The notes: a model not told the origin generated them from the letters alone. A stretch of 64,000 nt of DNA from a bacterium D16-36 (GCA_003611745.1 RAYF01000018.1:1-64000); one strand, 5' to 3'. Shown: positions 43,533 to 56,001, numbered from the stretch's first letter. A program made the numbers and translations.

Positions 43533-43582
43533 GATATTGCCATATTAGAGGAGCTTAAGATTATTTATAATATGGCAATATC
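43533..43582. repeat. Perfect 15-bp inverted repeat in a gene-free stretch
   Basis: GATATTGCCATATTA and TAATATGGCAATATC with a 20-base loop. The region 43320-43855 holds no gene; it contains further short hairpins (AAGCGTCC/GGACGCTT at about 43454) and the third Uma2 leader repeat. Confidence 0.6.
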
Positions 43583-43855
43583 TTACTTGAACTGATTATT
43601 AGTTCCTTTGCTTCACTCCATAAATCTTTTGGACAGTTCCTTACATTCGTGTTTACGTTTTGTAAGTAGCTATACATAGCAAAAGCCACCCTGATACTTT
43701 GACCGGTAGATGGGTGGCATTGCTATCTTATTAATCTTAATCGGCCACCCCCTTGTAAACGGGGCTGCTCCTTTTATGCCTTTAATATAACACATCCGAC
43801 AGCAGTGCGCAAGGGCTTTTGCAGCCAGAAACACAAGAACCAGCTTAATGTCTAT

Positions 43856-43897
43856 AAAAAGAACCCCCACGAAGTGGTTTCCCACTCCGTGAGGGTT
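43856..43897 (-). terminator. Terminator of the expressed surface-protein gene
   Basis: On the minus strand AACCCTCACGGAGT pairs with ACTTCGTGGGGGTT, followed by CTTTTT. Homologous to 41508-41548. Confidence 0.92.
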
Positions 43898-43970
43898 CTC
43901 ATAAACTATCAAAATATAATCAGCTTATATTTCTCAAAGTCTATTTACTGCCAACATCAATAACGATGTA

Positions 43971-46900
43971 TTATTTACGGTTACCCTTAGTGTCGAATGT
44001 TACTGTAAGGTCAGCAGCGTCAATGAACTGACCGTCTGCACTTACAATTCTGTACTGAACACCATCATCAACTGTCTTAGAAACAGGAGCACCAGCAATC
44101 GTAACATCGAAGTCCTTAGCATCATCAAACTGTATTAAACCAGGAATCTTCAATGTGATTGTATTGTTAGCAACCTCAATATCTGTGATAGTCTGTGGGA
44201 TACCATTGTAGTTTACAGTAAACTCTTCTTTGATAACTGATGGAGCATATACATAGTTTGTAAATGTCAGCTTAATAGTCTTATCTGTAGGATTAAATAC
44301 AGCGTTACCATTGCCATCAGCAATCTTAAATTTACCCTGACTACTATTATCTACCAAAGATACGTCAATCCACTTGAGGTTGTAAGAGAATACTCCTGCG
44401 ATATCAGCAGCTTCAACTCTCAGTGTAGCAGCATCACCAGGATTTGCGGCAGCGTTTGGCTTAACATTAAACTTAGCAATACCAAACTGATTTGTGATTA
44501 CATCCTGAGTAAGACCGCCGCCTACTTCACCCTTATCGCCAACAACTCTCATTGTAACTTTCTTATCTTTCAATACATTACCGTTTGCATCATGTACCTG
44601 TACATATACATCTACACCATTTGCCCTAGCTTCAACAATATCAGCCTTATCACTAGTCGGAACGATGAAGTCTGCGGTAGGAACACCTGCAGTCCAGTCA
44701 ACATCCAGTGTCAGCTTCTTATCCAGTGTAGGAGTACCTGTACCTACATAGTCAAGTGTAATCGGTGCACGCCGAGCATGTGTACTCTTAGCTGTAAATG
44801 TCATATCTGTTCCGATAGAACTTCTATTCAATACATTGACAAGCTGTGTCTTACCGGCAACGGTAGATGTTACATTTGCCTTACCATTTGCATTGTCTGT
44901 TACGGTACCCTTTGAACCGATACCAACAGTTGTGCCAATATTCAGGCCTGTAATCTCAACAATGTTATAATTTCCAGCAAATAAGTCACATGCACCCTGA
45001 ATATCACCTGATGTCCTAACTTCATATGCCCAATGCTCATTTACAGTAGGGCGGACACTAATCTGTGAAGATGTTACTACTGCCGGCTGGCCGGTACTTG
45101 TAGAAACACTCTCAGCTGTGTTAGCGTCTGGCTCGAAGTAAAGGTTAGCATCTAACCAGTACAGGTCTACGTGTGGTGCTGTAACTGCCTTGCCACCAAG
45201 TACATAACCTAACTGATATCCTGAACCAGTTGTCCCTGCCTGTGTAGTAATCCTAGGAACCGCTGTCTTCTTAGCAGATGTAAGGACTAATTCTGCCTGG
45301 CCAAGTTCATTTGTTACTTCATCAACCTTGATTAATGCAGCATCGCCAACTGTGTTCATAGCTTTTGTAATCTCTAAACCATCATAGAAGAACTTAACCG
45401 GCTGGTTACGTACTGCAACCGGATTGCCATTCTTATCAGCAAGCTGTGCTTTCAGCACGATCTGCTGGCCTACGATAGCTGCACCTCTTGCGTGCTGCTC
45501 TTCTGGAGCTTTTACCGGAACCGGATTCCAATGTACAGAAGAATAAACCTTTGAGTTTGTTGGGTCAATGACAATCTCAGGGTTTGTAGATGTCAGAGTA
45601 CCAACTACATGTGTAATACCAGAATCATTTGAATCAACCTCTGCATAACCTGCTTCTGTTGATACAACAGTACCGGCATTCAGATTAGTAGCTTCCTTCT
45701 CTGAGATACGGTGCAAATTAGCGGCTTCATCCATTACATTCACATTTTCGTATCCGGTAGGAAGTGTAGCGTTAGCCTTATTTATAGTAGGGATTGCATA
45801 ATAGTCAACCACCTTATTCTGGCTGTCAAGTACACGGATAATCGCATTACCAGTGCGTGGGAATGCAGGTACCCTGTACCAGTATGTGTATGCCTTGTTA
45901 TCACCAGCATACTTTGTATCTAATGTCTGTTTTACAATACTTGTACCTGTAAGCTGCTGTTCCAGAGTATATGTTGCCTCTTCATCCTTAGCCCACTGTA
46001 CAGTGACATCTTTCAGGACAACACCCTCTCTGCCTATAGCACCCTTACGGTGTACACCTAATACATTCTTTACTGTAAAGCCTTCATTGACATCTGTGTT
46101 AACCTGTCCTTTAGACTGAACCTGTGCTGTCACATAGAGATATCCGTCTGCCTTTTCATCGATCGGAATCTGTACAGCAAAGTCGCCGGATACCTTCTGG
46201 CCAGATACAAGATATGCATTGCCTGACTGGTTTCCATTTAAGTCAATGGCTGTAGCACCGACGGTAGGGTTAGCAGGGTCTGTTACAATATATGCCTGAA
46301 CTGCAAACCTTGTATACTTGGATAAGCTCAGCTTACCAAAGTTTACTGTAGCATACTGCAGTCTGGAAGCCTTTACACTGTCAATTACTTTTGCCCAGTG
46401 TGCTGTTGTATAAGTAGAGTACTTACCTGTATCAAAGCTTACTACTTCCTTGATGTCAGAAGCTTCCGTTGTCTTTGCACCCGGCAGGATAAGCCGAGGG
46501 ACACCTGATGTGATGCCTACCTTGTGACTGCCGTCAACAGAGGAAACTGTCTGGCTGCTGACATACTCTACAGAAGTACCTTTGCCCAACCTGCTTGCTG
46601 TTGTCTTGCTGAAAGCCATTCCGCCATCATCAGCTGTTGGGAATTCCCCAGGGAAGCCCTTCTTGTCTACCTCATTATTCAGGACATCTACGTTTGTGAT
46701 GCTGTCTGAATCCAATGCGCCAAACTTAACGTCTACAGAAGCCTGCACGCCGTTTGCTGCAGAAGCAGTCAGCTTATAGCTTGACACAAAATCTGTCCTT
46801 GTAGCATCAATCGGCTTATTCTGTGCATCATGGGTGATGCCAAGGCCGTATACAAATGTTACATAACCATCTGCATCTGTCCTCTTTGCAGAGTCAGAAA

Positions 46901-47744
46901 GATTCCTAAATGCATAAGTATAAGCAGTATTTAAAGCGTCTAATGACTTAGCTGCCAGTACAACCTCTGTGTTCGCAACCGGCTTGCCATCCTCATCTGT
47001 CAGCCTTACTTTAAGCTGGGCATTTGTTCCAACTAATACTGTATCCTTGTAGTCTGCTGAGAATGGATTCTCAAGAGAAATCTCTGCATTCTTAGCTTCC
47101 TTTCCAGAAGAAGGAGTATTAGTCTCAGAAGGGGTAGTGCTTCCCTTTGTTACATTAACCCTTACATTTGTATACTGCTTGCTACCATCCTTAGCTGTTA
47201 CCTTGATGGATGTTGTACCTTCCTTAACACCCTTAAGGACTGTACCTGTACCGTTTACAGCAGCAACCAGACTATCGTCTGACTTGTAAGAAAGTGCTTT
47301 ATTGTTAGCGCTTGCTGGTGAAACAGTAATCAGCTTGCTGAGGTTGATGTGCTCGCCCTCTTTCAGCTCTACTACATCCTGACTAGTTGTTACACCTGTT
47401 ACATACTGTTTTACAGTAATCTTAGCTGTTGCTTTCTTACCTTTATACTTAGCAGTGATTGTTGCACTACCTTTCTTTACAGCAGTAACTTTACCAGTTT
47501 TCTTAGCTACCTTAGCTACTTTAGAATTGCTTGATGTAAAAGTAGCTTTTACTTTTTTCCCATTAAAAGTTGCCTTAAGTGTTTTGGTCTTCTTTGCAGA
47601 AGAACCGCCAACATAAAGTGTTGCCTTTGTAGAATTAAGCTTCACTTTAGCTGCTGCAGAAGATGTTGTAGGAATATTAACGCTTGTTACTGTGAGCGCT
47701 AATGATAACATCATTGCTGCGATTTTAGTTGCATTTTTCCTCAT
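43971..47744 (-). CDS. Large secreted surface protein with Ig-like repeats (possible S-layer protein)
   Basis: A 1,257-residue protein. Signal peptide residues 1-31 (MRKNATKIAAMMLSLALTVT, cleavage near SSAAAK). Two Big_2-type Ig repeats lie at about 33-110 (TSSNSKVAKVAKKTGKVTAV) and 115-200 (YKSDDSLVAAV), followed by a short serine/threonine/proline linker. Then come repeated beta-sandwich (invasin/Big_1-like) modules such as TVLVGTNAQLKVRLTDEDGK, QQIVLKAQLADKNGNPVAV and VYVQVHDANGNVLKDKKV. There is no LPXTG signal or TM anchor, and the lysine-rich N-terminal repeats could bind wall polymers. AAGGAGG precedes the ATG. Size, high framework conservation between copies and strong signals suggest an abundant surface protein. 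I cannot name the family. It pairs with the headless copy at 38076-41432. Confidence 0.85.
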   Translation of the reverse strand: MRKNATKIAAMMLSLALTVTSVNIPTTSSAAAKVKLNSTKATLYVGGSSAKKTKTLKATFNGKKVKATFTSSNSKVAKVAKKTGKVTAVKKGSATITAKYKGKKATAKITVKQYVTGVTTSQDVVELKEGEHINLSKLITVSPASANNKALSYKSDDSLVAAVNGTGTVLKGVKEGTTSIKVTAKDGSKQYTNVRVNVTKGSTTPSETNTPSSGKEAKNAEISLENPFSADYKDTVLVGTNAQLKVRLTDEDGKPVANTEVVLAAKSLDALNTAYTYAFRNLSDSAKRTDADGYVTFVYGLGITHDAQNKPIDATRTDFVSSYKLTASAANGVQASVDVKFGALDSDSITNVDVLNNEVDKKGFPGEFPTADDGGMAFSKTTASRLGKGTSVEYVSSQTVSSVDGSHKVGITSGVPRLILPGAKTTEASDIKEVVSFDTGKYSTYTTAHWAKVIDSVKASRLQYATVNFGKLSLSKYTRFAVQAYIVTDPANPTVGATAIDLNGNQSGNAYLVSGQKVSGDFAVQIPIDEKADGYLYVTAQVQSKGQVNTDVNEGFTVKNVLGVHRKGAIGREGVVLKDVTVQWAKDEEATYTLEQQLTGTSIVKQTLDTKYAGDNKAYTYWYRVPAFPRTGNAIIRVLDSQNKVVDYYAIPTINKANATLPTGYENVNVMDEAANLHRISEKEATNLNAGTVVSTEAGYAEVDSNDSGITHVVGTLTSTNPEIVIDPTNSKVYSSVHWNPVPVKAPEEQHARGAAIVGQQIVLKAQLADKNGNPVAVRNQPVKFFYDGLEITKAMNTVGDAALIKVDEVTNELGQAELVLTSAKKTAVPRITTQAGTTGSGYQLGYVLGGKAVTAPHVDLYWLDANLYFEPDANTAESVSTSTGQPAVVTSSQISVRPTVNEHWAYEVRTSGDIQGACDLFAGNYNIVEITGLNIGTTVGIGSKGTVTDNANGKANVTSTVAGKTQLVNVLNRSSIGTDMTFTAKSTHARRAPITLDYVGTGTPTLDKKLTLDVDWTAGVPTADFIVPTSDKADIVEARANGVDVYVQVHDANGNVLKDKKVTMRVVGDKGEVGGGLTQDVITNQFGIAKFNVKPNAAANPGDAATLRVEAADIAGVFSYNLKWIDVSLVDNSSQGKFKIADGNGNAVFNPTDKTIKLTFTNYVYAPSVIKEEFTVNYNGIPQTITDIEVANNTITLKIPGLIQFDDAKDFDVTIAGAPVSKTVDDGVQYRIVSADGQFIDAADLTVTFDTKGNRK

Positions 47745-47775
47745 TGCTATGCCTCCTTATAATTTTATACTAGAT

Positions 47776-47804
47776 AAGTTACACCATTTGTTGTATTTTG
47801 TCAA
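47776..47804 (-). promoter_or_regulatory. Promoter of the surface-protein gene
   Basis: TTGACA (47799-47804), 17-bp spacer, TAACTT (47776-47781) on the minus strand, 32 bp before the ATG. No counterpart exists upstream of the headless copy. The stretch 47810-48190 is AT-rich, includes a weak tandem repeat around ATCCTGCA (48035-48140), and has no gene. Confidence 0.65.
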
Positions 47805-48191
47805 TGCTGTTTTTTTCAAACTTTTCTTGACTTCATTGGGAAATTTTGCGATTTGACACATAATTAACCAACTTTTACGCAATATTTCACAAAAACTATG
47901 TATTTGTTTTTTTGTTTATGGGTAATTGTGCTACATAAACGCCACATTTTTATCAAAAAAAAATTTGAAAAAAACCATAAAATACCGTAGAATAGGGCTT
48001 AAACTGTGGCAAAACTGTGTTAATTCGCGGCATCTGCAGCTATCCTGCACCCTGATATCGGAAAATCTTCCATCAATTCCCGCCATCCTGCAGTCCATTT
48101 TCAGAAAACCTTTCATTCATTCCCTCCATCCTGCATTACACACAAGGGAAAAAATACGCTCTTTCTTCTATATATAAGAACATTAAACAAA

Positions 48192-48230
48192 GAGAGGCAT
48201 AAACACTCTTTTCGAATGTCCGTGCCTCTC
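48192..48230 (-). terminator. Terminator of rpoC
   Basis: GAGAGGCA (48192-48199) pairs with TGCCTCTC (48223-48230), followed on the minus strand by TTTGTTT. It lies 32 bp past the rpoC stop. Confidence 0.8.
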
Positions 48231-48261
48231 TAACGTTTAACTTAATGTTGAAGTTCAGCCT

Positions 48262-51200
48262 TTACTCCTCTGTTGAGGTAGAATATACTTCTTCCTCTTC
48301 GATTTCTAATGGCTCTTCCTGTTCTTCATCTGCCGGCGGCCTGTCATCATCCTCCAGATAACTGCTTGCAGCCGCCTCACGCTGCCTCAGGAACTCTTCT
48401 GCTGCCTCATCCGTATCAAGCTGTACGGAGCGATAACACTTCATGCCTGTTCCAGCAGGGATCAGCTTACCGATAATAACATTCTCCTTCAGCCCGACCA
48501 GCGGATCGACCTTCCCCTTGATTGCCGCATCTGTAAGAACTTTTGTAGTCTCCTGGAAGGAAGCTGCTGATAAGAATGAATTGGTAGCTAACGCCGCCTT
48601 TGTAATACCAAGCATAACCTGTTTGCCTTCCGGTGGTTCCTTGCCCACCGCGGTAAGTTCCTCCACAGAATCTTCATATTCTAATGCATCTACCATAACA
48701 CCTGGCAGGAATGCCGAATCCCCATTGTTTTCAATGCGGATTTTCTTTAACATCTGGCGTACGATTACTTCAATGTGCTTATCATTAATATCTACACCCT
48801 GCAGACGGTAAACACGCTGCACTTCACGTATCATATAATCCTGAACAGCACGTACCCCCTTAATCGCAAGGATATCATGCGGATTTACGCTTCCTTCTGT
48901 CAGCTCATCACCAGCCTCCAGCTCCTGCCCCTCCAGTACTTTTATACGGGAACCATATGGAATCAGATAAGCTTTCTGTTCTCCTGTTTCTTTATTTGTT
49001 ACAATCACTTCACGCTTTTTCTTTGTATCTTTAATGGCAACTGTTCCGCCAAACTCCGCAATAATTGCAAGTCCCTTCGGCTTACGTGCCTCAAACAGCT
49101 CCTCGACACGCGGAAGACCCTGCGTAATATCATCACCTGCAACACCGCCTGTATGGAAGGTACGCATTGTAAGCTGTGTACCCGGCTCGCCAATAGACTG
49201 GGCCGCAATAATTCCAACTGCCTCACCTGCCTGAACCGGCTCCCCTGTCGCCATATTGGCCCCGTAACACTTAGCGCACACACCAATATGTGACTTACAT
49301 GTCAGTATCGTACGGATTTTTATCTTTGCCGCATCCCCTGCATCCACGACAGCCTTCGTATTAACGATGCGCGCAGCACGCTTTGGCGTAATCATATGGT
49401 TTGCCTTGACGATCAAATCACCTTCATCATCATAAATGCTCTCACAGGCAAAACGCCCCGTAATGCGCTCTTCCAGCGATTCGATCATTTCCTTGCCATC
49501 CATAAATCCTGTGATTTCCATGCCCGGAATAAAATCCCTGTCCGCACAGCAGTCAATTTCACGGATAATCAATTCCTGCGACACATCAACCAGACGACGC
49601 GTAAGGTATCCGGAATCGGCTGTACGCAGTGCCGTGTCAGAAAGCCCCTTACGTGCACCATGGGCAGAGATAAAGTATTCCAGTACATCCAGCCCCTCAC
49701 GGAAATTCGACTTAATCGGAAGTTCAATGGTACGTCCTGAGGTATCCGCCATCAGGCCGCGCATCCCTGCAAGCTGCTTAATCTGCTTGTCAGAACCACG
49801 GGCACCGGAATCCGCCATCATAAAGATGTTATTATACTTATCAAGCCCTGTTAAAAGCGCATCTGTAATCTGGTCATCGGCAATCTTCCATGTATTGATA
49901 ACCGCTTTATAACGCTCCTCCTCTGTCAAAAAACCGCGGTGGAACTTACGCGTAATCATTTCTACCGTCTTTTCGGCATCTGCAAGAATCTGTTTCTTTG
50001 CCTCCGGCACCGTCATATCAGAAATAGATACCGTCATGGCAGCACGCGTAGAATATTTGTAGCCAAGTGCCTTGATACTATCCATGGTCTCAGCAGTCCC
50101 CGTTGCGCCATGTGCATTAATACATTTTTCCAAAATCTGCTTTAACTGCTTCTTGCCGACATGGAAATCCACTTCCGGCACCAAAAAGTTTTCATCCTTG
50201 CTGCGGTCCACGAAGCCCAAATCCTGCGGAAGAATCTCATTAAATACAAAGCGGCCAAGCGTAGATTCTACAATCCTGCTCTCTTCCTCCCCCCTGCTAT
50301 TAATTCCGGTTCTGCGGACTTTAATCTTAGAATGAAGTGTTAATGCTTTGTTTTCATAGGCAATAATTGCCTCGTTGACAGACTTATAATAGTTTCCTTC
50401 GCCCAGCGCCCCCGGCCTTTCCTGTGTTAGATAATAAATTCCAAGCACCATATCCTGAGAAGGAACGGCAACCACACCACCGTCTGACGGCTTTAAAAGA
50501 TTGTTTGGTGATAACAGCAGGAAACGGCACTCTGCCTGAGCTTCCACCGAGAGCGGCAGATGGACAGCCATCTGGTCTCCATCGAAATCGGCATTAAATG
50601 CGGTACAAACCAGTGGGTGCAGCTTAATCGCCTTACCCTCTACCAAAGTAGGCTCAAACGCCTGAATTCCCAATCTATGAAGCGTAGGGGCACGGTTTAA
50701 CATAACCGGATGCTCACGTATCACATCCTCAAGGACATCCCAGACCTCCGGCTGAAGCTTCTCAACCATCTTCTTAGCCTGCTTAATATTATGGGCTGTG
50801 CCATCTGAGACTAACTCCTTCATTACAAATGGCTTGAACAGCTCAATCGCCATTTCTTTTGGCAGGCCGCACTGGTATATCTTAAGTTCCGGACCTACCA
50901 CGATAACAGAACGCCCGGAATAGTCAACACGTTTTCCAAGAAGATTCTGGCGGAAACGCCCCTGCTTTCCTTTCAGCATATCAGAGAGCGACTTTAACGC
51001 ACGGTTCCCAGGCCCCGTAACCGGACGTCCGCGGCGGCCATTGTCAATCAAGGCATCTACAGCTTCCTGAAGCATTCTTTTCTCATTGCGCACAATGATA
51101 TCCGGCGCGCCAAGCTCCAGAAGCCTTTTTAGACGGTTATTTCTATTAATAATACGGCGGTACAAATCATTCATATCAGAAGTAGCAAAACGTCCGCCGT

Positions 51201-51957
51201 CCAACTGTACCATAGGGCGCAAATCCGGCGGAATCACCGGAATCACGGTTAAAATCATCCACTCCGGCTTGTTTGCCGACTCACGGAACGCCTCAATTAC
51301 CTCTAACCTTTTGATAATCCTTGCCCGCTTCTGTCCAGAGGAATCTTTCAGCTCCGCTTTTAAATCAATAGATTCTTCCTCCAAATCAATGCTCATTAAA
51401 AGCTCCATAATGGACTCTGCACCCATTCCGGCACGGAACATATCACCGTAGTTCTTCTTAGCTTCCTGATATTCTGCTTCCGAAAGAATCTGCTTCTGCG
51501 TAAGCCCAATCCCCTCCTGTGTCTCCAATACAATATAAGAAGCAAAATAAAGTACTTTTTCCAGATTCCTTGGCGATACATCCAGAATCAATCCCATACG
51601 GCTCGGAATCCCCTTAAAATACCAGATATGCGATACCGGCGCAGCTAACTCAATATGCCCCATACGCTCACGGCGGACACTTGCCTTAGTTACCTCGACA
51701 CCGCATCTGTCGCAGACTACGCCCTTATAGCGGATTTTTTTGTACTTACCGCAGTGGCATTCCCAGTCCTTGCTCGGCCCAAAAATCTTCTCGCAAAAAA
51801 GGCCATCTTTTTCCGGTTTTAACGTCCTATAATTGATTGTTTCCGGTTTCTTTACCTCCCCGCGGGACCATTCCCTGATTTTCTCCGGAGAAGCAAGCCC
51901 AATCTTAATCGCATCATATGTGATGTTTTTCTCTGCCTTCACATTACTCTCTGCCAT
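48262..51957 (-). CDS. rpoC: DNA-directed RNA polymerase subunit beta'
   Basis: A 1,231-residue core polymerase subunit. It has the N-terminal zinc finger ([20 protein letters not shown]), the rudder/lid region and [20 protein letters not shown]. The catalytic loop [12 protein letters not shown] carries the three aspartates that hold Mg2+. The bridge helix/trigger loop region is around [19 protein letters not shown] and [14 protein letters not shown], with a second zinc site ([11 protein letters not shown]). The tail is highly acidic ([16 protein letters not shown]). The ATG at 51957 follows GGAGG; eight codons further up are open but unlikely. It forms an operon with rpoB (109-bp gap) and ends at a clear terminator. 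Confidence 0.98.
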   Translation of the reverse strand: MAESNVKAEKNITYDAIKIGLASPEKIREWSRGEVKKPETINYRTLKPEKDGLFCEKIFGPSKDWECHCGKYKKIRYKGVVCDRCGVEVTKASVRRERMGHIELAAPVSHIWYFKGIPSRMGLILDVSPRNLEKVLYFASYIVLETQEGIGLTQKQILSEAEYQEAKKNYGDMFRAGMGAESIMELLMSIDLEEESIDLKAELKDSSGQKRARIIKRLEVIEAFRESANKPEWMILTVIPVIPPDLRPMVQLDGGRFATSDMNDLYRRIINRNNRLKRLLELGAPDIIVRNEKRMLQEAVDALIDNGRRGRPVTGPGNRALKSLSDMLKGKQGRFRQNLLGKRVDYSGRSVIVVGPELKIYQCGLPKEMAIELFKPFVMKELVSDGTAHNIKQAKKMVEKLQPEVWDVLEDVIREHPVMLNRAPTLHRLGIQAFEPTLVEGKAIKLHPLVCTAFNADFDGDQMAVHLPLSVEAQAECRFLLLSPNNLLKPSDGGVVAVPSQDMVLGIYYLTQERPGALGEGNYYKSVNEAIIAYENKALTLHSKIKVRRTGINSRGEEESRIVESTLGRFVFNEILPQDLGFVDRSKDENFLVPEVDFHVGKKQLKQILEKCINAHGATGTAETMDSIKALGYKYSTRAAMTVSISDMTVPEAKKQILADAEKTVEMITRKFHRGFLTEEERYKAVINTWKIADDQITDALLTGLDKYNNIFMMADSGARGSDKQIKQLAGMRGLMADTSGRTIELPIKSNFREGLDVLEYFISAHGARKGLSDTALRTADSGYLTRRLVDVSQELIIREIDCCADRDFIPGMEITGFMDGKEMIESLEERITGRFACESIYDDEGDLIVKANHMITPKRAARIVNTKAVVDAGDAAKIKIRTILTCKSHIGVCAKCYGANMATGEPVQAGEAVGIIAAQSIGEPGTQLTMRTFHTGGVAGDDITQGLPRVEELFEARKPKGLAIIAEFGGTVAIKDTKKKREVIVTNKETGEQKAYLIPYGSRIKVLEGQELEAGDELTEGSVNPHDILAIKGVRAVQDYMIREVQRVYRLQGVDINDKHIEVIVRQMLKKIRIENNGDSAFLPGVMVDALEYEDSVEELTAVGKEPPEGKQVMLGITKAALATNSFLSAASFQETTKVLTDAAIKGKVDPLVGLKENVIIGKLIPAGTGMKCYRSVQLDTDEAAEEFLRQREAAASSYLEDDDRPPADEEQEEPLEIEEEEVYSTSTEE

Positions 51958-52066
51958 AGTAATCCTCCATGCTGCCGACAACCTGAAAATCAGGCGTCAG
52001 CACAATATTTGCAATACGGACAAAATCCGCATTGTGAAAAATCTTATTCTTCACACGATTTTCTTA

Positions 52067-55000
52067 TTATTCTTCAAATACACTAAAGGATGCTTCTTCT
52101 AATTCTTCTGCAGTCCCCTCTGTAAATCCGGCAGATTCAAAAGATTCGTCCATGCCGAATGCAAAATTATCGTCCCCATCAATTAACGGTTTGATATCAT
52201 CACTGTTACCTTCATCCTCAATGCTTTCTGCCATGAGCACTTCATTACCGTCCTCGTCCAGTACAGTAACATCCAGCGCCAGTGCCTGCAATTCCTTTAA
52301 CAGTACCTTAAAGGACTCCGGAATACCCGGCTCGGAAATATTATCCCCCTTGATGATAGCCTCATAAGTTTTCACACGCCCCACAACATCATCAGACTTC
52401 ACAGTAAGGATTTCCTGAAGGGTATAGGCCGCGCCATATGCCTCCAGCGCCCAAACCTCCATCTCGCCAAACCGCTGTCCGCCAAACTGTGCCTTACCGC
52501 CCAACGGCTGCTGTGTTACCAAAGAGTAAGGGCCTGTCGAACGCGCATGGATCTTATCATCAACCAGATGGTGGAGTTTCAGATAATGCATGAAACCAAC
52601 AGTTACAGCGCCATCAAAATAATCCCCTGTACGCCCATCGCGCAGACGCACCTTTCCATCACGGTTAATCGGCACGCCCGCCCACTCTTTGCGGTAATCT
52701 TTATTCTCTACGAGATAGCGGAGCACCTCCGGATCTAATATATCTTTATATTTTTCCTCAAACGGAACGATGCCTTTCAAGCGTTCCAATTCGTCCTCAT
52801 CATTTTCTGCTTTCGCATTTTCCAATGCCGCCTCCATCTCTTCCTGATTTAGTGGCGTATTGACATAATCATTGGCAAGCTCCAGAGTATCCATAATATC
52901 ATACTCGTTCGCACCATCAAAGACAGGGGTGCCGACATTAAAGCCAAGCGCCTTCGCAGCCAGGCTCAGATGAATTTCCAATACCTGCCCGATATTCATA
53001 CGGGAAGGCACGCCTAATGGGTTCAGCACAATATCCAGCGGACGGCCGTTTGGAAGGAACGGCATATCTTCCACCGGAAGCACTCTGGAAACAACACCCT
53101 TATTTCCATGGCGGCCTGCCATTTTATCACCAACCTGAATCTTACGTTTCTGGGCAATATAGATACGCACAGTTTCATTTACGCCCGGCGGCAGTTCATC
53201 GCCGTTTTCCCTTGTAAAGACTTTCGCATCTACGATTACCCCAAACTCACCATGTGGTACTTTTAATGAAGTATCACGCACTTCCCTCGCCTTCTCGCCG
53301 AAAATAGCACGCAGAAGCCTCTCTTCCGCAGTCAGCTCCGTCTCGCCCTTCGGCGTAACTTTGCCCACAAGAATATCCCCCGCACGCACCTCTGCACCAA
53401 TACGGATAATGCCCCTCTCGTCGAGGTCTTTTAGCGCATCATCGCCGACACCCGGCACATCACGGGTTATTTCCTCCGCACCAAGCTTCGTATCCCTTGC
53501 CTCCGCCTCATACTCATTGATATGGACAGACGTATATACATCAGCTTGAACCAGCCTTTCACTTAACAGTACGGCATCTTCATAATTATAACCTTCCCAA
53601 GTCATAAAACCGATTAATGGGTTCTTTCCAAGGGCAATCTCGCCGCCGCAGGTAGAAGGGCCATCTGCGATAACCTGTCCTGCCTTAACCTCATCCCCCT
53701 TATCTACAATCGGGCGATGGTTCATACTGGTTCCCTGATTACTGCGTTGGAACTTGGCGAGCTTATACCTCTGCCTCTCCCCGGAAGCTGCCTTCACTAC
53801 AATCTCATTGGAAGCAGAACGCTCTACAACGCCATCCTCCCTCGCAATCACACAGTTTCCTGAATCGACTGCCGCCTTCATCTCCATTCCCGTCCCGACT
53901 GCCGGGGCTTCTGTCACCAGAAGCGGCACTGCCTGACGCTGCATGTTGGAACCCATCAGCGCACGGTTCGCATCATCATTCTCCAAAAACGGAATCATGG
54001 CTGTTGCCACAGAAAATACCATCTTCGGCGATACATCCATCAAGTCTATTTTTGTCTTTTCAAAGCTGGAAGTCTCCTCACGGAAACGGCCGGAAACCGT
54101 CTTATTCTCAAAATAACCGTCTTTGTCTAATTTTTCATTTGCCTGCGCAACGATAAAACGGTCTTCTTCATCTGCGGAAAGATAAATCACTTCATCCGTT
54201 ACACGCGGATTCTCCGGATCGCTCTTATCTACCTTGCGGTAAGGAGCTTCAATAAATCCATATTCATTAATCCGCGCATAGGATGCCAGCGAATTAATCA
54301 AACCGATATTAGGTCCTTCAGGCGTCTCTACCGGACACATGCGCCCATAATGGGTATAGTGTACATCACGGACTTCAAATCCGGCACGGTCCCTCGACAA
54401 ACCGCCAGGCCCCAATGCAGAAAGACGGCGCTTGTGTGTCAGCTCACTAAGAGGGTTATTCTGATCCATAAACTGGGACAGCTGGGAACTTCCAAAGAAT
54501 TCCTTTACTGCTGCCGTAACCGGCTTAATATTAATGAGTGACTGGGCAGTAATTGTAGTGATATCCTGCGTGGACATCCTCTCGCGCACCACCCTCTCCA
54601 TACGTGACAGGCCGATACGGTACTGGTTCTGCAGCAGTTCGCCGACAGCGCGGATACGCCTGTTGCCCAAATGGTCAATATCATCATCATTCCCTACACC
54701 GTACTCCAGATGCATATTATAATTAATAGAAGCAAATATATCTTCTTTTGTAATATGCTTCGGAATCAGTTCTGGAATACTTAAAGAAATAACCTCTTTA
54801 ATTGCCTCTTCTGTATCATTTTCCTCAAGGATTTCCTTTAACAGCGGATAATAAACATTTTCGGTGACTCCCAAATCCCGCGGATTGACATCTGGAAGGA
54901 ATTCACGCAAATCTACCATCATATTAGAAAGAATTTTCGTAACTCTCTCTTCCTTTTCTACCATTACAAAAGGAACCGCTGCATTCTGCATCCTGACAGC

Positions 55001-55951
55001 TAAATCCTCTGTAATCAGGGTACCAGCCTCAAACACTTCACCTGTAGCCGGAGAAACAGCATCCTCAGCCAGAGTACACCCTGTAATCCTATATCTGAAA
55101 TGTAATTTTTTATTAAATTTATATCTGCCGACCTTTGCTAAATCATATCGCTTGGCATCAAAAAACATGCCGTTTAGAAGATTCTCAGCACTGTCAACGG
55201 AAAGTGGCTCACCCGGACGAAGCTTCTTATACAATTCCAGAAGGCCATCCTGATAATTATCCGTTGTATCCTTCTCAATACTGGCAAGAATCTTCGGCTC
55301 GTCGCCAAAAACCTCTTTAATTTGTTCATTTGTGCCAAGCCCTAATGCACGAAGAAATACGGTAATCGGCACTTTTCTGTTTCTATCTACACGGACTGAA
55401 AATACATCGTTGGAATCTGTCTCATATTCAAGCCATGCACCACGGTTCGGAATCACAGTTGCTGAATATAATTCTTTACCAATCTTATCATGCCCAATCG
55501 CATAATAGATTCCTGGTGAACGTACTAACTGGCTTACTATAACACGTTCCGCACCATTAATTACAAATGTACCAGTAGCGGTCATCAACGGCAAGTCACC
55601 CATAAAGATTTCATGTTCTTTAATTTCTTCTGTTTCTTTATTATGCAGCCGCACTTTCACTTTCAGCGGAGCAGCATAAGTTGCATCTCTCTCTTTGCAC
55701 TGGTCAATGTCATACTTTGTCTCATCGCGGCATAACTCAAAATCCACGAATTCCAGACTCAGATGGCCACCAAAATCAGAAATCGGTGAAATGTCACGAA
55801 AAACTTCTTTCAGCCCTTCGTCCAAGAACCATTGGTAAGAATTTGTCTGTACTTCTATCAGATTCGGCATCTCAAGTACTTCACGCTGCCTAGCATAACT
55901 CATTCTTACACCATTACTAACTGCAACCGGATGTATCCTGTTTTTCTCCAT
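52067..55951 (-). CDS. rpoB: DNA-directed RNA polymerase subunit beta
   Basis: A 1,294-residue core subunit. Landmarks are the N-terminal lobe ([20 protein letters not shown]) and the rifampicin-binding cluster ([40 protein letters not shown]). The active-site lysine region [17 protein letters not shown] and the C-terminal [24 protein letters not shown], which contacts beta', follow. In the Rif region the wild-type-like residues (Q, D, H, S) are present, so no resistance mutation is evident. The ATG at 55951 follows AAGGAG; 16 further codons upstream are open without homology. The rplJ-rplL genes that usually precede rpoB are not here. Confidence 0.98.
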   Translation of the reverse strand: MEKNRIHPVAVSNGVRMSYARQREVLEMPNLIEVQTNSYQWFLDEGLKEVFRDISPISDFGGHLSLEFVDFELCRDETKYDIDQCKERDATYAAPLKVKVRLHNKETEEIKEHEIFMGDLPLMTATGTFVINGAERVIVSQLVRSPGIYYAIGHDKIGKELYSATVIPNRGAWLEYETDSNDVFSVRVDRNRKVPITVFLRALGLGTNEQIKEVFGDEPKILASIEKDTTDNYQDGLLELYKKLRPGEPLSVDSAENLLNGMFFDAKRYDLAKVGRYKFNKKLHFRYRITGCTLAEDAVSPATGEVFEAGTLITEDLAVRMQNAAVPFVMVEKEERVTKILSNMMVDLREFLPDVNPRDLGVTENVYYPLLKEILEENDTEEAIKEVISLSIPELIPKHITKEDIFASINYNMHLEYGVGNDDDIDHLGNRRIRAVGELLQNQYRIGLSRMERVVRERMSTQDITTITAQSLINIKPVTAAVKEFFGSSQLSQFMDQNNPLSELTHKRRLSALGPGGLSRDRAGFEVRDVHYTHYGRMCPVETPEGPNIGLINSLASYARINEYGFIEAPYRKVDKSDPENPRVTDEVIYLSADEEDRFIVAQANEKLDKDGYFENKTVSGRFREETSSFEKTKIDLMDVSPKMVFSVATAMIPFLENDDANRALMGSNMQRQAVPLLVTEAPAVGTGMEMKAAVDSGNCVIAREDGVVERSASNEIVVKAASGERQRYKLAKFQRSNQGTSMNHRPIVDKGDEVKAGQVIADGPSTCGGEIALGKNPLIGFMTWEGYNYEDAVLLSERLVQADVYTSVHINEYEAEARDTKLGAEEITRDVPGVGDDALKDLDERGIIRIGAEVRAGDILVGKVTPKGETELTAEERLLRAIFGEKAREVRDTSLKVPHGEFGVIVDAKVFTRENGDELPPGVNETVRIYIAQKRKIQVGDKMAGRHGNKGVVSRVLPVEDMPFLPNGRPLDIVLNPLGVPSRMNIGQVLEIHLSLAAKALGFNVGTPVFDGANEYDIMDTLELANDYVNTPLNQEEMEAALENAKAENDEDELERLKGIVPFEEKYKDILDPEVLRYLVENKDYRKEWAGVPINRDGKVRLRDGRTGDYFDGAVTVGFMHYLKLHHLVDDKIHARSTGPYSLVTQQPLGGKAQFGGQRFGEMEVWALEAYGAAYTLQEILTVKSDDVVGRVKTYEAIIKGDNISEPGIPESFKVLLKELQALALDVTVLDEDGNEVLMAESIEDEGNSDDIKPLIDGDDNFAFGMDESFESAGFTEGTAEELEEASFSVFEE

Positions 55952-56001
55952 TGATGTTTCACTCCTTATTTTTATAGAGTACTTTTGCGGTGAATCCATT
56001 T

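Noticed and set aside
47810-48140. Possible CRISPR-like or tandem repeat around ATCCTGCA
   Set aside because: Only two to three diverged units of about 45 bp with no unique spacers; too degenerate for a CRISPR array. No CRISPR or cas genes were seen in the window.
48443-55893. Many 60-170 codon frames opposite rpoB and rpoC
   Set aside because: Shadows of highly conserved genes without initiation signals.
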